Source: Bacteroidota bacterium
GTDB taxonomy: Bacteria > Bacteroidota > Bacteroidia > Cytophagales > Cyclobacteriaceae
Length of the DNA stretch: 43,105 nucleotides
Direction of reading: 5' to 3'
Assembly: GCA_003973485.1 (NCBI GenBank)
Contig: QNXU01000132.1
Span: forward strand, 1-43,105
Part shown: positions 27,593 to 36,608 of the stretch, piece by piece
How positions within the stretch are numbered: position 1 is the stretch's first letter
Layout: each line of letters opens with the position of its first letter
Program-made: the position numbers and the translations under genes
Notes under the pieces: model-generated
Seen by the model: only the letters and a program-made list of their open reading frames with translations
Databases searched by the model: none
Told to the model about the DNA's origin: nothing

Positions 27593-28936
27593 TTAGTTCT
27601 TATCGACAGCCTTTTTAAAGCCATCTAAGTCAACTTTCTTTTCTTTGATTGTAATTTTGTCCTTAATAAAGTCCAAAACTCTTTTGTTCAGCATCTCTTC
27701 ATAGACTTTACGGTAGTTTTCACCATTTTCACCTTGAAGATAATTTTGAGCGAAACTATCCATGTTTTCACCTAACTGATCCGCCATTCCATAAGCACCA
27801 AATTGCTCAGCAATCATTTTTTTGGTGTAATCCATCACGTCAGTATGCTCAACTTTGATGTCTTCCTGATTTGCTTCTGCAATTTTGTTTTTAATCAAAT
27901 TGAAACGCAAATCTTTAGTATATAAATCATACTCTTTATCGATTTGCTCTTGAGTGATTTTTCCTTCATTGCTTAGGAGTAACCAGTTTTTCAAGAATTC
28001 ATCAGGTAATTCAAATTTGGTTTTTTCTACCAAACTATCTACCAAGTCTCTATTTAAAAGGTTTTCAGTTTCTCTATCGTAATTTTCTGCGATAGTTTCT
28101 TTTACCTTTTTATCAAATTCTTCTCTGGTTTTCACCGCATCTTTTCCGAATACTTTATCGAACAATTCCTGATTGATTTCAGCAGGCTTTGTTCTCTTAA
28201 TGTCTGATACAGTCAAAATATATTCACCAGAAGCTGCTTCAGCATCTGTTTCATTCTGTCCTAATAATCTTGATTTTGCTTCCGCAGATTTGAAAGTTTT
28301 TTCGATATCAAATTTGATTTCATCACCCTTCTTTACACCCACGAATTGTTTTTGAGCTTTTTTCTCTGCATCCTCTATCGGAAGAACAACTTTTTCCTGA
28401 ACTTCTCCATCAGCAGTACTTAATTTACCTTCTAAAGTATCTTCTGCCTTGCTTTCCTCTACAGATTCAGTGTCACCATGTTGCTTGGTTAAGTTGTCCA
28501 TGGTTTCTTTCATTACCTTCTCGGTAACTTCGATAACATATTTCTCTACTTTGAATTTATCATCTAATTTGATGTCAAATTCATCTACCAAACCTAAAGT
28601 ATATTCAAACTCAAAATCTTTTTGGTTATCCCAATCAATTTTAGCTGCATCTTCCTGATTAGGAATTGGCTCACCCAAAATCTTTAAATCATTTTCCTTT
28701 ATATAGTCAGTTAATGATTTTGACAACATGCTATTGATTTCTTCAACCAATATGCTCTTCCCATATAATTTTTTTATGTAAGAAGCAGGCACCTTTCCAG
28801 GACGAAAACCTTTAATATTAGCATTTTTCCTGTACTCTTTGATTTTTTGTTCAACATTAGGTTGATAATCAGCTTCATTTAATATAATTTTAATAGAAGC
28901 ATTAGTGTTGTCCTTTTTGTTGAGTGTAATGTCCAA
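27593..28936 (-). CDS. tig: trigger factor, ribosome-associated chaperone
   Basis: 447 residues. The ribosome-binding signature is GFRPGKVP (residues about 42-49). The middle is the FKBP-like PPIase domain and the C-terminus is the chaperone arm. The start is TTG at 28936 (a second TTG lies two codons upstream), and an upstream in-frame stop rules out a longer ATG start; the resulting MDITLNKK matches the family. The PPIase region appears divergent, as is usual in Bacteroidota. Upstream of clpPX in the same direction, a common arrangement. Confidence 0.95.
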   Translation of the reverse strand: MDITLNKKDNTNASIKIILNEADYQPNVEQKIKEYRKNANIKGFRPGKVPASYIKKLYGKSILVEEINSMLSKSLTDYIKENDLKILGEPIPNQEDAAKIDWDNQKDFEFEYTLGLVDEFDIKLDDKFKVEKYVIEVTEKVMKETMDNLTKQHGDTESVEESKAEDTLEGKLSTADGEVQEKVVLPIEDAEKKAQKQFVGVKKGDEIKFDIEKTFKSAEAKSRLLGQNETDAEAASGEYILTVSDIKRTKPAEINQELFDKVFGKDAVKTREEFDKKVKETIAENYDRETENLLNRDLVDSLVEKTKFELPDEFLKNWLLLSNEGKITQEQIDKEYDLYTKDLRFNLIKNKIAEANQEDIKVEHTDVMDYTKKMIAEQFGAYGMADQLGENMDSFAQNYLQGENGENYRKVYEEMLNKRVLDFIKDKITIKEKKVDLDGFKKAVDKN

Positions 28937-28965
28937 AACAATTAAATTTTATAGTGTTATCAATA

Positions 28966-29014
28966 TACAAAAAAACCCTTCACTCCCGTATTACTTTACT
29001 GGAACTAAGGGTTT
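28966..29014 (-). terminator. terminator of tRNA-Leu
   Basis: On the minus strand AAACCCTT (29014-29007) pairs with AAGGGTTT (28980-28973), followed by a T-run. It lies directly downstream of the tRNA. Confidence 0.65.
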
Positions 29015-29022
29015 GAGTAGTG

Positions 29023-29104
29023 TGCGGATGAAGGGACTCGAACCCCCATGCCGTGAGGCGCTAGATCCTAAGTCTAGTGCGTCTACCAATTTCGCCACAT
29101 CCGC
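29023..29104 (-). tRNA. tRNA-Leu (anticodon UAG)
   Basis: On the minus strand GCGGATG..CATCCGC forms the 7-bp acceptor stem. The anticodon arm is CTAGA-CTTAGGA-TCTAG, giving anticodon TAG for CUA and other CUN codons. A long variable arm (about CGCCTCACGGCATG) and GGTTCGAGTCCC T-arm fit a class II tRNA-Leu. CCA is not encoded: the discriminator A is followed by CA. Confidence 0.97.
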
Positions 29105-29122
29105 ATTCATTAATTTGAAGGG

Positions 29123-29152
29123 CAAAGGTACGGAAAAATATTTTTACTGCAA
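29123..29152 (-). promoter_or_regulatory. promoter of tRNA-Leu
   Basis: On the minus strand TTG (29152-29150), a 19-nt spacer, then TACCTTTG (29130-29123). This is an exact fit to the Bacteroidota promoter, about 18 nt before the tRNA 5' end. Confidence 0.75.
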
Positions 29153-29205
29153 GTCGGAGAAATGTTTTTTTATTGGTTATTTTGAATTTTAGTTTTAAAG
29201 CATTT

Positions 29206-31416
29206 ATGCAGAATATAGATTTAGAAGAAGAACGTAAAGTCATCCTTAGAGAATACCGGAAACTGCTAAGGAAATCAAAACCATTTTTAAAAGATGGTGA
29301 TGCTAAATTGATTAAAAAAGCTTTCACAACCTCTATGGAGGCCCATAAGGAAATGAGAAGGAAATCAGGTGAACCCTATATCCTTCATCCTATTGCAGTG
29401 GCTACTATTTGTGTTGAAGAAATAGGTCTGGGTACAACTTCCATAATTTCTGCACTTTTGCATGATGTAGTGGAAGATACGGACTGGGAGCTGGAAGATA
29501 TTGAAAGAGAATTTGGACCAAAAGTAGCCCCAATTATTGATGGCTTAACCAAAATTTCAGGGGTTTTTGATTATGGAACTTCTCAACAAGCGGAAAATTT
29601 CAGGAAAATGCTTCTTACTCTTTCTAAAGATGTAAGGGTAATTCTTATCAAACTAGCTGATCGTTTGCATAATATGCGGACTCTGGAAAGCATGCCGAGA
29701 AATAAGCAATTGAAAATTGCTTCCGAAACCATTTATCTTTATGCACCATTGGCTCACCGATTAGGACTTTATGCAATAAAGTCAGAACTAGAGGATCTGC
29801 ATCTAAAATATACCGAGTCAGAGGTTTATCGAGATATTGCTAATAAAATCAATAATACTAAAGCCGCAAGGAAACGCTTTATCAATCATTTCATCTCGCC
29901 TATTGAAGGGGAGTTGGATAAATTGAAATGGAACTATTACATAAAAGGAAGACCAAAATCAATTTATTCGATATGGAGTAAAATGAAAAAACAAAACATC
30001 CCTTTTGAACAGGTGTACGATTTGTTTGCCATTAGAATTATCATTGATGCCCCTGATGAACATGAAAAAGCAGCTTGTTGGGAAGTTTATTCCATAGTTA
30101 CTGATTTTTACAAACCTAACCCTGACAGGCTGAGAGATTGGATATCAACCCCAAAAGCGAATGGTTATGAATCATTGCATACTACAGTAATGAGTGATAA
30201 TGGAAGTTGGGTAGAAGTGCAAATTAGAACGAGCAGAATGGATGAAATAGCTGAAAAAGGCTATGCCGCTCATTGGAAATATAAAGACTATTATACCAAG
30301 CCAGAGGAAACTCGATTAGAACAGTGGATTGCAAGGGTTCGTGAAATGTTAGAATCAAATGACACTAATGCAATTGAATTTTTGGATGATTTCCGATCAA
30401 ATTTATTCTCTGATGAGGTATTTGTATTTACGCCTAAAGGTGAATTAAAAACCTTGCCGAATGGTGCCACTGCTTTGGATTTTGCATTTGATATACACAC
30501 AGAAGTTGGAGCTAAATGTTTGGGTGCTAAAGTAAATAATAAACTAGTCCCGCTCAATTATGAGCTAAAAAATGGAGATCAGGTGGAAATTTTGACTTCC
30601 AATAAACAAAAGCCAAGTGAGGATTGGCTGCGATTTGTGGTCAGCTCTAAAGCTAAATCCAAAATAAAGGATGTATTAAAAGAGGATAAAAAATATGCTG
30701 CGGTTGAAGGTAAAGAAATTGTCTATCGAAAGCTGAAGCAAATGAAGATTACACCTTCTGATGAGGTGATTAATAAAATTAGAGCTTATTTTGAAGAGAA
30801 AACTCCACTTGATTTATATTATGGAATAGCAACTGGAAAACACGATCCGAAAAACATTAAAAAATTCCAGGATGAAGTGCTGGAAGGTCCCCAGAAAAAT
30901 AATAAACGCATAAGATCTTCTGCAGATGCCAAATCTTTTGAGCAGGAATTGAAAAAAGCCAAAGGGGAAGACATGTTGTTGATAGGGGAGGATATGGATG
31001 TGGTCGATTACGTAATAGCGGCTTGCTGTAATCCGATTCCTGGAGATGAAGTATTCGGTTTTGTAACTGTGAATGAAGGCATTAAAATCCATAGAACTTC
31101 TTGCCCTAATGCACCAGAACTGCTTTCCAATCATGGCAATAGAGTGATTAAAGCTAGATGGACTTCCCAGCAGGAAATTGCTTTTCTAGCTGGATTGCAA
31201 ATTATTGGAACGGATAGAGTAGGTTTGATCAGCGATGTGACTCAAATTATATCCAGTGAATTGGAAGTAAATATGCAGTCCATTTCCGTTGATACCAAAG
31301 ACGGGATTTTCGAAGGAAAAATTCACCTTTTTGTACAGAATACTAAGCATTTAGAGCAATTGATAGAAAAATTGAAAGCCGTTCGTGGGATAGTCAAGGT
31401 GAACCGCTATGATTAA
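29206..31416 (+). CDS. bifunctional (p)ppGpp synthetase/hydrolase, RelA/SpoT family
   Basis: 736 residues from the ATG at 29206 (MQNIDLEEERKVILREYR). The HD hydrolase domain is intact: His61 in YILHPIAVA and HD at 86-87 in LLHDVVEDT. The synthetase domain shows YSIWSKMKKQ and VYDLFAIRIII with ANGYESLHT. The TGS domain carries VFVFTPKGELKTLPNGATALDFA, and an ACT domain closes the protein (GLISDVTQIISSELEVNMQSISV). It makes and breaks the alarmone that links amino-acid starvation to growth control. It is divergent from tRNA-Leu and followed by fur. Confidence 0.97.
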   Translation: MQNIDLEEERKVILREYRKLLRKSKPFLKDGDAKLIKKAFTTSMEAHKEMRRKSGEPYILHPIAVATICVEEIGLGTTSIISALLHDVVEDTDWELEDIEREFGPKVAPIIDGLTKISGVFDYGTSQQAENFRKMLLTLSKDVRVILIKLADRLHNMRTLESMPRNKQLKIASETIYLYAPLAHRLGLYAIKSELEDLHLKYTESEVYRDIANKINNTKAARKRFINHFISPIEGELDKLKWNYYIKGRPKSIYSIWSKMKKQNIPFEQVYDLFAIRIIIDAPDEHEKAACWEVYSIVTDFYKPNPDRLRDWISTPKANGYESLHTTVMSDNGSWVEVQIRTSRMDEIAEKGYAAHWKYKDYYTKPEETRLEQWIARVREMLESNDTNAIEFLDDFRSNLFSDEVFVFTPKGELKTLPNGATALDFAFDIHTEVGAKCLGAKVNNKLVPLNYELKNGDQVEILTSNKQKPSEDWLRFVVSSKAKSKIKDVLKEDKKYAAVEGKEIVYRKLKQMKITPSDEVINKIRAYFEEKTPLDLYYGIATGKHDPKNIKKFQDEVLEGPQKNNKRIRSSADAKSFEQELKKAKGEDMLLIGEDMDVVDYVIAACCNPIPGDEVFGFVTVNEGIKIHRTSCPNAPELLSNHGNRVIKARWTSQQEIAFLAGLQIIGTDRVGLISDVTQIISSELEVNMQSISVDTKDGIFEGKIHLFVQNTKHLEQLIEKLKAVRGIVKVNRYD

Positions 31417-31428
31417 TTGTAGATTTCC

Positions 31429-31436
31429 TATATTTG
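31429..31436 (+). promoter_or_regulatory. -7 element upstream of fur
   Basis: TATATTTG matches TAnnTTTG and lies just after the relA/spoT stop, 27 nt before the fur ATG. No good -33 partner is visible. Confidence 0.4.
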
Positions 31437-31463
31437 CGACTGAAGAAGGGAGATGAATAAATT

Positions 31464-31937
31464 ATGGCATTGAACGAGAAGGTTTATAAAGAAGTAAAAC
31501 AAATTTTCACGGCTTATTTAGAGAATAAAGGATTGAGAAAAACGCCTGAGCGTTATGCAATTCTTGAGGAAATTTATACCCGAACGGGGCATTTTGATGT
31601 GGAATCACTTTACATCAGCATGAAGAATAAAAACTACAGAGTAAGCCGTGCTACTGTTTACAATACTTTGGATTTATTAGTAGAGTGTGACTTGGTGAGC
31701 AAGCACCAATTCGGTAGAAACTTAGCTCAGTATGAAAAGTCTTATGGGTACAAACAGCATGATCATGTTATCTGTGCGGAGTGTCATAAGGTGGTGGAGT
31801 TTTGTGATCCGAGAATCCAAAATATTAAAACCATGATAGGAGATTTATTGAATTTCAAAATCATGCATCACTCCTTAAATTTATACGGAATTTGTGGAGA
31901 TTGTCAAGCAAAGCAAAAAGCCGAAGAGCAAGAATAA
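31464..31937 (+). CDS. Fur family transcriptional regulator
   Basis: 157 residues. The winged-helix N-terminal half is seen in [28 protein letters not shown] and [15 protein letters not shown]. Metal-binding His and Cys occur in [19 protein letters not shown], and a second Cys pair sits in GICGDCQA, the structural zinc site. It may be Fur, PerR or Zur; the sequence does not settle this. Lies between relA/spoT and the STAS gene, 20 nt before the latter. Confidence 0.92.
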   Translation: MALNEKVYKEVKQIFTAYLENKGLRKTPERYAILEEIYTRTGHFDVESLYISMKNKNYRVSRATVYNTLDLLVECDLVSKHQFGRNLAQYEKSYGYKQHDHVICAECHKVVEFCDPRIQNIKTMIGDLLNFKIMHHSLNLYGICGDCQAKQKAEEQE

Positions 31938-31957
31938 TTTTTTAATAAAGAGATAAA

Positions 31958-32296
31958 ATGGATTACAAAAAAGAAGTCGTTGATAATATTCTTAATTTAG
32001 AAATTTCAGGTGACCTAATAGGAGAAAATAATGGACCAGGATTGGTTGAATTATTGAATGATCATATTAATAAAGGCATCACAAAATGCATCATTGACAT
32101 CTCAGGTGTCCGCTACATGAATAGTAGTGGAATTGGAGTATTGATTACCATTTTAACCAAATTGAGAAATAAGGATGGAGAGGTTGTGTTAATAAACCCA
32201 TCTGAACAAGTGAAAAAATTATTAGTAATCACCAAGCTTAATAATATTTTCACCATCTACGACACTAAAGAAGAGGCAATTGCGAGCTTGAAATAA
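31958..32296 (+). CDS. STAS domain protein (anti-sigma-factor antagonist family)
   Basis: 112 residues, one STAS domain. The phosphorylation site motif YMNSSGIGVL places the regulatory Ser at 56 or 57, as in SpoIIAA/RsbV. Such proteins release a partner by binding an anti-sigma kinase. No HATPase kinase or PP2C gene lies nearby, so the partner is elsewhere. It is 20 nt after fur and 89 nt before purA. Confidence 0.9.
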   Translation: MDYKKEVVDNILNLEISGDLIGENNGPGLVELLNDHINKGITKCIIDISGVRYMNSSGIGVLITILTKLRNKDGEVVLINPSEQVKKLLVITKLNNIFTIYDTKEEAIASLK

Positions 32297-32385
32297 GTGG
32301 TAGAAGTACTAGAAATAATTAATTCATAAATTTATCAGATTCAGTCTTTATCCTAAAAGGCTGTCATAATTTAAAATCATAAAAA

Positions 32386-33654
32386 ATGAAAATGGATGTT
32401 TTGTTGGGTTTGCAATGGGGGGATGAAGGAAAAGGAAAAGTAGTAGATGTTTTAGCGCCCAAATACAATACAGTGGCTAGGTTTCAGGGTGGTCCAAATG
32501 CTGGTCATACCTTAGAATTTGATGGTATTAAACATGTGTTGCATCAAATCCCTAGTGGAATATTTAGAAGCTCTATAAAAAATGTAATTGGAAATGGAGT
32601 GGTGCTAGACCCTGTTATTTTTAGAAATGAAATCAAAAAATTAGACCCATTTAACATCAATTTCAAGGATAATTTATGGATTTCTAATAAAGCGCAGTTG
32701 ATATTGCCTACTCATCGTCTTTTGGATGCTGCTTATGAGAAATCAAAAGGAAATGAAAAGATTGGATCTACTTTAAAAGGAATAGGACCTACTTATCAGG
32801 ATAAAATAGCCCGATTAGGCTTAAGAGTTGGTGATATTTTTTATGATAATTTCAAGGAAAAATACCAGAAATTGGTAGATGCTCATAAAACGATTCTTGA
32901 GTTTTATAAACATGATTATGAATTGGAAGAAGCTGAAAAGACATTTTTCGAAGCAATTGAATACCTGAAAACTTTCAATGTTAGCTCAACGGAGTATTTG
33001 ATCAATAAAGAGTTGAAAGCAGGCAAATCTGTTTTGGCTGAAGGTGCTCAAGGTTCATTATTGGATGTTGATTTTGGTAGTTATCCTTTCGTAACCAGCT
33101 CAAATACCATGACTGCTGGGGTCTGCACTGGATTAGGCGTGGCTCCCAATAGTATTCAAAAAGTTTATGGGATATTTAAGGCTTATTGTACGAGAGTAGG
33201 CGGTGGACCTTTCCCAACTGAGCTTCATGATGAAAATGGTAAAGAACTACAGAAAGTCGGAAATGAATTTGGAGCTACTACAGGTCGCCCAAGAAGATGC
33301 GGATGGTTGGATATTCCTGCACTGAAATATGTAGTAATGATAAACGGAGTGACAGAATTGTTTATGATGAAAGCGGATGTTTTATCTGGTTTTGAAAAGA
33401 TAAAAGTCTGTACTCAATATGAATTGGAAGATGGCACCATTACAGATGAATTTCCTTATGATATTGTAGATACTGAAGTTAAACCAATCTACGAAGAATT
33501 AGAAGGCTGGAATTGTAGTTTAGATAATATTGATTCCTTTGATGCTATGCCTAAGCCATTGAAAGATTATATCACCTACATTGAAGAGAAATTAGGAGTG
33601 CCTATCAATTTGGTTTCAGTTGGGCCAGATAGGACTCAAACTATATTGAGATAA
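32386..33654 (+). CDS. purA: adenylosuccinate synthetase
   Basis: 422 residues. The GTP-binding loop GDEGKGKVVD (12-21) contains the catalytic Asp13, His41 is in NAGHTLEF, and STLKGIGPTYQDK and the conserved TTTGRPRRCGW segment are present. It joins IMP and aspartate with GTP to form adenylosuccinate, the first committed step to AMP. In Bacteroidota purA often lies near a Fur-family gene, which fits here. Closed by a strong terminator. Confidence 0.98.
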   Translation: MKMDVLLGLQWGDEGKGKVVDVLAPKYNTVARFQGGPNAGHTLEFDGIKHVLHQIPSGIFRSSIKNVIGNGVVLDPVIFRNEIKKLDPFNINFKDNLWISNKAQLILPTHRLLDAAYEKSKGNEKIGSTLKGIGPTYQDKIARLGLRVGDIFYDNFKEKYQKLVDAHKTILEFYKHDYELEEAEKTFFEAIEYLKTFNVSSTEYLINKELKAGKSVLAEGAQGSLLDVDFGSYPFVTSSNTMTAGVCTGLGVAPNSIQKVYGIFKAYCTRVGGGPFPTELHDENGKELQKVGNEFGATTGRPRRCGWLDIPALKYVVMINGVTELFMMKADVLSGFEKIKVCTQYELEDGTITDEFPYDIVDTEVKPIYEELEGWNCSLDNIDSFDAMPKPLKDYITYIEEKLGVPINLVSVGPDRTQTILR

Positions 33655-33679
33655 ATACTAATAATTAATATGTTTTGAA

Positions 33680-33713
33680 TTAGGAAGCTGAGTGATTGGC
33701 TTCCTTTTTTTTA
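33680..33713 (+). terminator. intrinsic terminator of purA
   Basis: GGAAGC (33683-33688) and GCTTCC (33699-33704) form a stem with a 10-nt loop, followed by eight T. Confidence 0.85.
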
Positions 33714-33718
33714 ATAAA

Positions 33719-34384
33719 TTACTTGTCAAGTAAACTCAAAATTTCCCTTATTTCTTCTTCTGAATAATCAGATTCAGAAATCGATTCTAATTCAAAATGA
33801 GTAATGGTCTTTGAGCCTTCTTTGGTTAATTTACTAAATATGACTCCTGAATGGTAAAGCGGGAATATGTTACTCTTGCCACCATATATCTCACTGATAA
33901 TCCTGTATTTATTGGGTAGTTCCAACTCTTTCAAAAAAAAGACATGGCTTATTAATGGGGTGCTTCCAAAGTCATTTTCTTTTGTGGTTAAAAAATATTG
34001 ATAGGTTTCCCCGTTGATAGCACTATCCTTCTGATTCATGATTGAATGTGGATCACTACTAAATCTCACTGGTGGAGTGGTATCATGTATCGTCTTTGAT
34101 TCTGGTTTATATTCATATACAGACTGGTCTCTTATATCTAGAATTTGAATTATGGGTTCTTTGAAAAATTTATTAAGACCAGCACCTGTCCACTGTTGCA
34201 CAATATAATTTCCAACGAAATCATACTCCATGCTTTCTATTGCACTCTCAATTTGAGATTTATAAGTTAGCTTAAAGTTTGAACTATTATTTATCTGAAA
34301 TTGAGCAAAGACATAATTCAAATTAAATAAAGTGCAGATTAAGATTGCAAATGAGCTATTAAGCAGTGGTTTTTTAAGAATCAT
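33719..34384 (-). CDS. exported protein of unknown function
   Basis: 221 residues with a signal peptide ending at NYVFAQ. The remainder is beta-rich, with a repeated pattern of strands such as VQQWTGAG, ILDIRDQSVYEYKP and FFLKELELPNKYRIISE. I do not recognise a family; it has the feel of small periplasmic beta-sandwich proteins of Bacteroidota. No catalytic motif is visible. It starts 13 nt after the DUF6624 gene in the same direction, so the two probably form an operon. Confidence 0.8.
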   Translation of the reverse strand: MILKKPLLNSSFAILICTLFNLNYVFAQFQINNSSNFKLTYKSQIESAIESMEYDFVGNYIVQQWTGAGLNKFFKEPIIQILDIRDQSVYEYKPESKTIHDTTPPVRFSSDPHSIMNQKDSAINGETYQYFLTTKENDFGSTPLISHVFFLKELELPNKYRIISEIYGGKSNIFPLYHSGVIFSKLTKEGSKTITHFELESISESDYSEEEIREILSLLDK

Positions 34385-34397
34385 AGTTATGGTTTTA

Positions 34398-34985
34398 TTA
34401 ATCTAAAGCTATATTATTTTGCTTAGCATACTTTTCAATTTTAGGCAGTCCCACTTTTCTCCTTCTCTTATTAACATTTGCAAAATCTTCAATTTCATTA
34501 AGTCTGAAAGAAGCTGATTTTTCATCGTAATAATATTGAGTGCCGTAAATTTGGGGTAAGTCATTGTAAACTTTCAGTCTATCAATGTAAAGAGCATAAT
34601 TTCTTTTTTCTATTTTATTTTCTAGATAAGCTTTTTCCACTATCTCTTTAAAGCTTTCCATTTCCTCTTTTGAGGAATGCTGAATGGCTAAGAATAGCCC
34701 CATATTAGCAAGTTCGCCTATTTCTTTTTTGCTTTTCCAGCCATATTCATTGAGGAAAATGGTCACTTTATGTAAAAGGGTTGAATCAAGAACTTTCATC
34801 TCTTTGATCAACTCTTGATCTTCTGATTCAGGATTTACTTGCTGCCTAATTTTCAGGGATTGGATTGTGAGTTCCTCTATTGCTTTTGCTTCTTCTTTAA
34901 AATTATTTTCAGATTGATTTTGGGAATAGGAAGGAATTGAAACAATAAAGTAGATTGAAAGGATAAGGATTAAATAGTTTCTCAT
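34398..34985 (-). CDS. exported DUF6624-like protein
   Basis: 195 residues. A signal peptide ends at IPSYSQ. The C-terminal two thirds resemble DUF6624: NEYGWKSKKEIGELANMGLF, AIQHSSKEEM, NYALYIDRLKV, QIYGTQYYYDE, and KRRRKVGLPKIEKY at the end. The order and spacing of these elements are what I rely on. No activity is known for the family. Followed 13 nt later by another exported protein. Confidence 0.75.
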   Translation of the reverse strand: MRNYLILILSIYFIVSIPSYSQNQSENNFKEEAKAIEELTIQSLKIRQQVNPESEDQELIKEMKVLDSTLLHKVTIFLNEYGWKSKKEIGELANMGLFLAIQHSSKEEMESFKEIVEKAYLENKIEKRNYALYIDRLKVYNDLPQIYGTQYYYDEKSASFRLNEIEDFANVNKRRRKVGLPKIEKYAKQNNIALD

Positions 34986-35066
34986 CTAAATGTAGGTTAA
35001 TAGTTTAGCAATTTTAAAACGAACTGAGGAAAAGATTAATTATAATCAAAGTAAATTATTTGGACT

Positions 35067-36071
35067 TTATAACTCACTGTCCAAACTCTCCCCTTCAAAT
35101 TGAGTATCTAAACTAATGGCATTTAAGCCTTGTTCCTGCAAGTATTTCGTAAAAGCATTCGAATAGCCATGAGTAGAATAAACTGTTTCCGCTTCAGACA
35201 ATTTTACAGCTTCTAGTAATCCATTCCAGTCGGCATGGTCGGAAAGCACAAATCCTCTATCAGCAGCTTTTCTTCTTCTGGTGCCTCTAAGCATCATCCA
35301 GCCAGAGGCAATACCAGTGCTATAAGGCGCTAGTTTTTTCATCCAAGCTGTCCCGATGGAAGCAGGAGTTGCTATCACCAAATTTCCTTGATAATCTTTT
35401 TTAGGAATTTCATTCGTGATTTTAAGGGTTTCAGGTAGCTGTAATCCTGTTCTTCTTAGGGCTTCTGTTGCATTTTCTACAGCCCCATGCGTATAGATTT
35501 TACCAATTTCTGAATCCACATTTTTCATGATTCGCTGGGCCTTTCCCAAGGCATAGGCAAAAATCACAGAGGTTTTTTCATTTTCTTTATTTTGCTTCCA
35601 CCATTTATTGATTTCGTTGAAAATCTCAACCTGTGGTTTCCACTGATAAATGGGTAAGCCAAAAGTGGTTTCAGTTACGAATTCATGGCATTTTACAGGT
35701 TCGAAGGCTGTAGATAAGCCATCATCTTCTAATTTATAATCTCCAGAAACGACTGCTATTCTCCCTTTAAATTCTAACCTGATTTGTGCAGAACCGGGGA
35801 TATGGCCTGCAGGGTGGAAGCTGGCTTTAACGCCATTTATATTGATGCTTTTACCGTATTCTGTGGTTTCTATTTGAATATCATCACCCAATCTTTGTCG
35901 CATGATATTTTCGGAATGATGGTGTGCTAAATAATGCTGATGCCCTGACCGAGAATGATCAGCGTGAGCATGGGTGATTAAGGCTTTCTTAACTGGTCGC
36001 CATGGATCAATGTAAAATTTACCTTCCGGACAGTAAATTCCTTTATTTGTAAATTGTAGAATAGATTCCAT
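35067..36071 (-). CDS. MBL-fold exonuclease, 'ligase-associated DNA exonuclease' family
   Basis: 334 residues. A metallo-beta-lactamase/beta-CASP-type nuclease with the two-metal motif THAHADHSRSG, AGHIPGSAQI, VVSGDYKLEDDG and LSDHADWNG, all characteristic of the family named for its frequent neighbourhood with an ATP-dependent DNA ligase and an Lhr helicase. Neither gene is in this window, so the usual set is split here. It should act on nucleic acid ends, possibly in repair. It lies 19 nt downstream of marR. Confidence 0.9.
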   Translation of the reverse strand: MESILQFTNKGIYCPEGKFYIDPWRPVKKALITHAHADHSRSGHQHYLAHHHSENIMRQRLGDDIQIETTEYGKSININGVKASFHPAGHIPGSAQIRLEFKGRIAVVSGDYKLEDDGLSTAFEPVKCHEFVTETTFGLPIYQWKPQVEIFNEINKWWKQNKENEKTSVIFAYALGKAQRIMKNVDSEIGKIYTHGAVENATEALRRTGLQLPETLKITNEIPKKDYQGNLVIATPASIGTAWMKKLAPYSTGIASGWMMLRGTRRRKAADRGFVLSDHADWNGLLEAVKLSEAETVYSTHGYSNAFTKYLQEQGLNAISLDTQFEGESLDSEL

Positions 36072-36090
36072 GTTGGATTAACTTCAAGCA

Positions 36091-36546
36091 TTAGTCTTTG
36101 TTTTGATTTACTTTGGAGATAATTCGGGAGAGTTCTGCTATTTCTTCTTCGGTTAATACTCCGAAAAATTCATCCATTTTTTGCTTAATAATAGGTTCTA
36201 TTCGGTCAATTAATTTAGCCCCTTCACTATTGATTGAAATCGCAGAATTCCTCTTATCATCTGCTTGACGTGCTCTATTAATTAATCTTTTTTCTACTAA
36301 TCTTTGTACTATGCGAGATATGTCAGGAACATTTTCTCTTAAATGGCTTTTAACCATATTCAAATTCATAGGCTTTCCTGCATTATCATTGAGGATGGCT
36401 AGTACTTCATATTGCTGACGTGTTATGCCAAATGTCTTCATTTCTTTCGAGATATTGTAAGACAATTTCTGTTGGCAATTCAGCAGTATGGAAAATGTTT
36501 CGCCTATTAATGGATTTGAATTGTTTTTATCCTTCTTACTCTGCAT
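36091..36546 (-). CDS. MarR family transcriptional regulator
   Basis: 151 residues with the winged-helix MarR fold. Recognition helix region is HLRENVPDISRIVQRLVEKRLINR, followed by the wing ARQADDKRNSAISINSEG. Dimer helices flank it. Ligand unknown. The 62-nt upstream gap contains overlapping palindromes and repeats that suggest self-regulation. It follows menF and precedes the exonuclease gene, all minus strand. Confidence 0.92.
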   Translation of the reverse strand: MQSKKDKNNSNPLIGETFSILLNCQQKLSYNISKEMKTFGITRQQYEVLAILNDNAGKPMNLNMVKSHLRENVPDISRIVQRLVEKRLINRARQADDKRNSAISINSEGAKLIDRIEPIIKQKMDEFFGVLTEEEIAELSRIISKVNQNKD

Positions 36547-36554
36547 TCCTTTGA

Positions 36555-36584
36555 TTCGATTAATATTAATTAATCTTCGATTAA
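36555..36584. promoter_or_regulatory. probable MarR operator region
   Basis: Two overlapping inverted repeats lie just before the marR start: GATTAAT-ATTA-ATTAATC (36558-36575) and TTAATC-TTC-GATTAA (36570-36584). TTCGATTAA also occurs twice at 21-bp spacing, two helical turns. This is a plausible autoregulatory operator. Confidence 0.5.
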
Positions 36585-36608
36585 CTTATCAAAAGTAAGG
36601 ATTAAAAT

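Noticed and set aside
29061-29327. 88-codon minus-strand ORF across the tRNA-Leu gene
   Set aside because: It covers the tRNA and its promoter and the start of relA/spoT; it has no family features.
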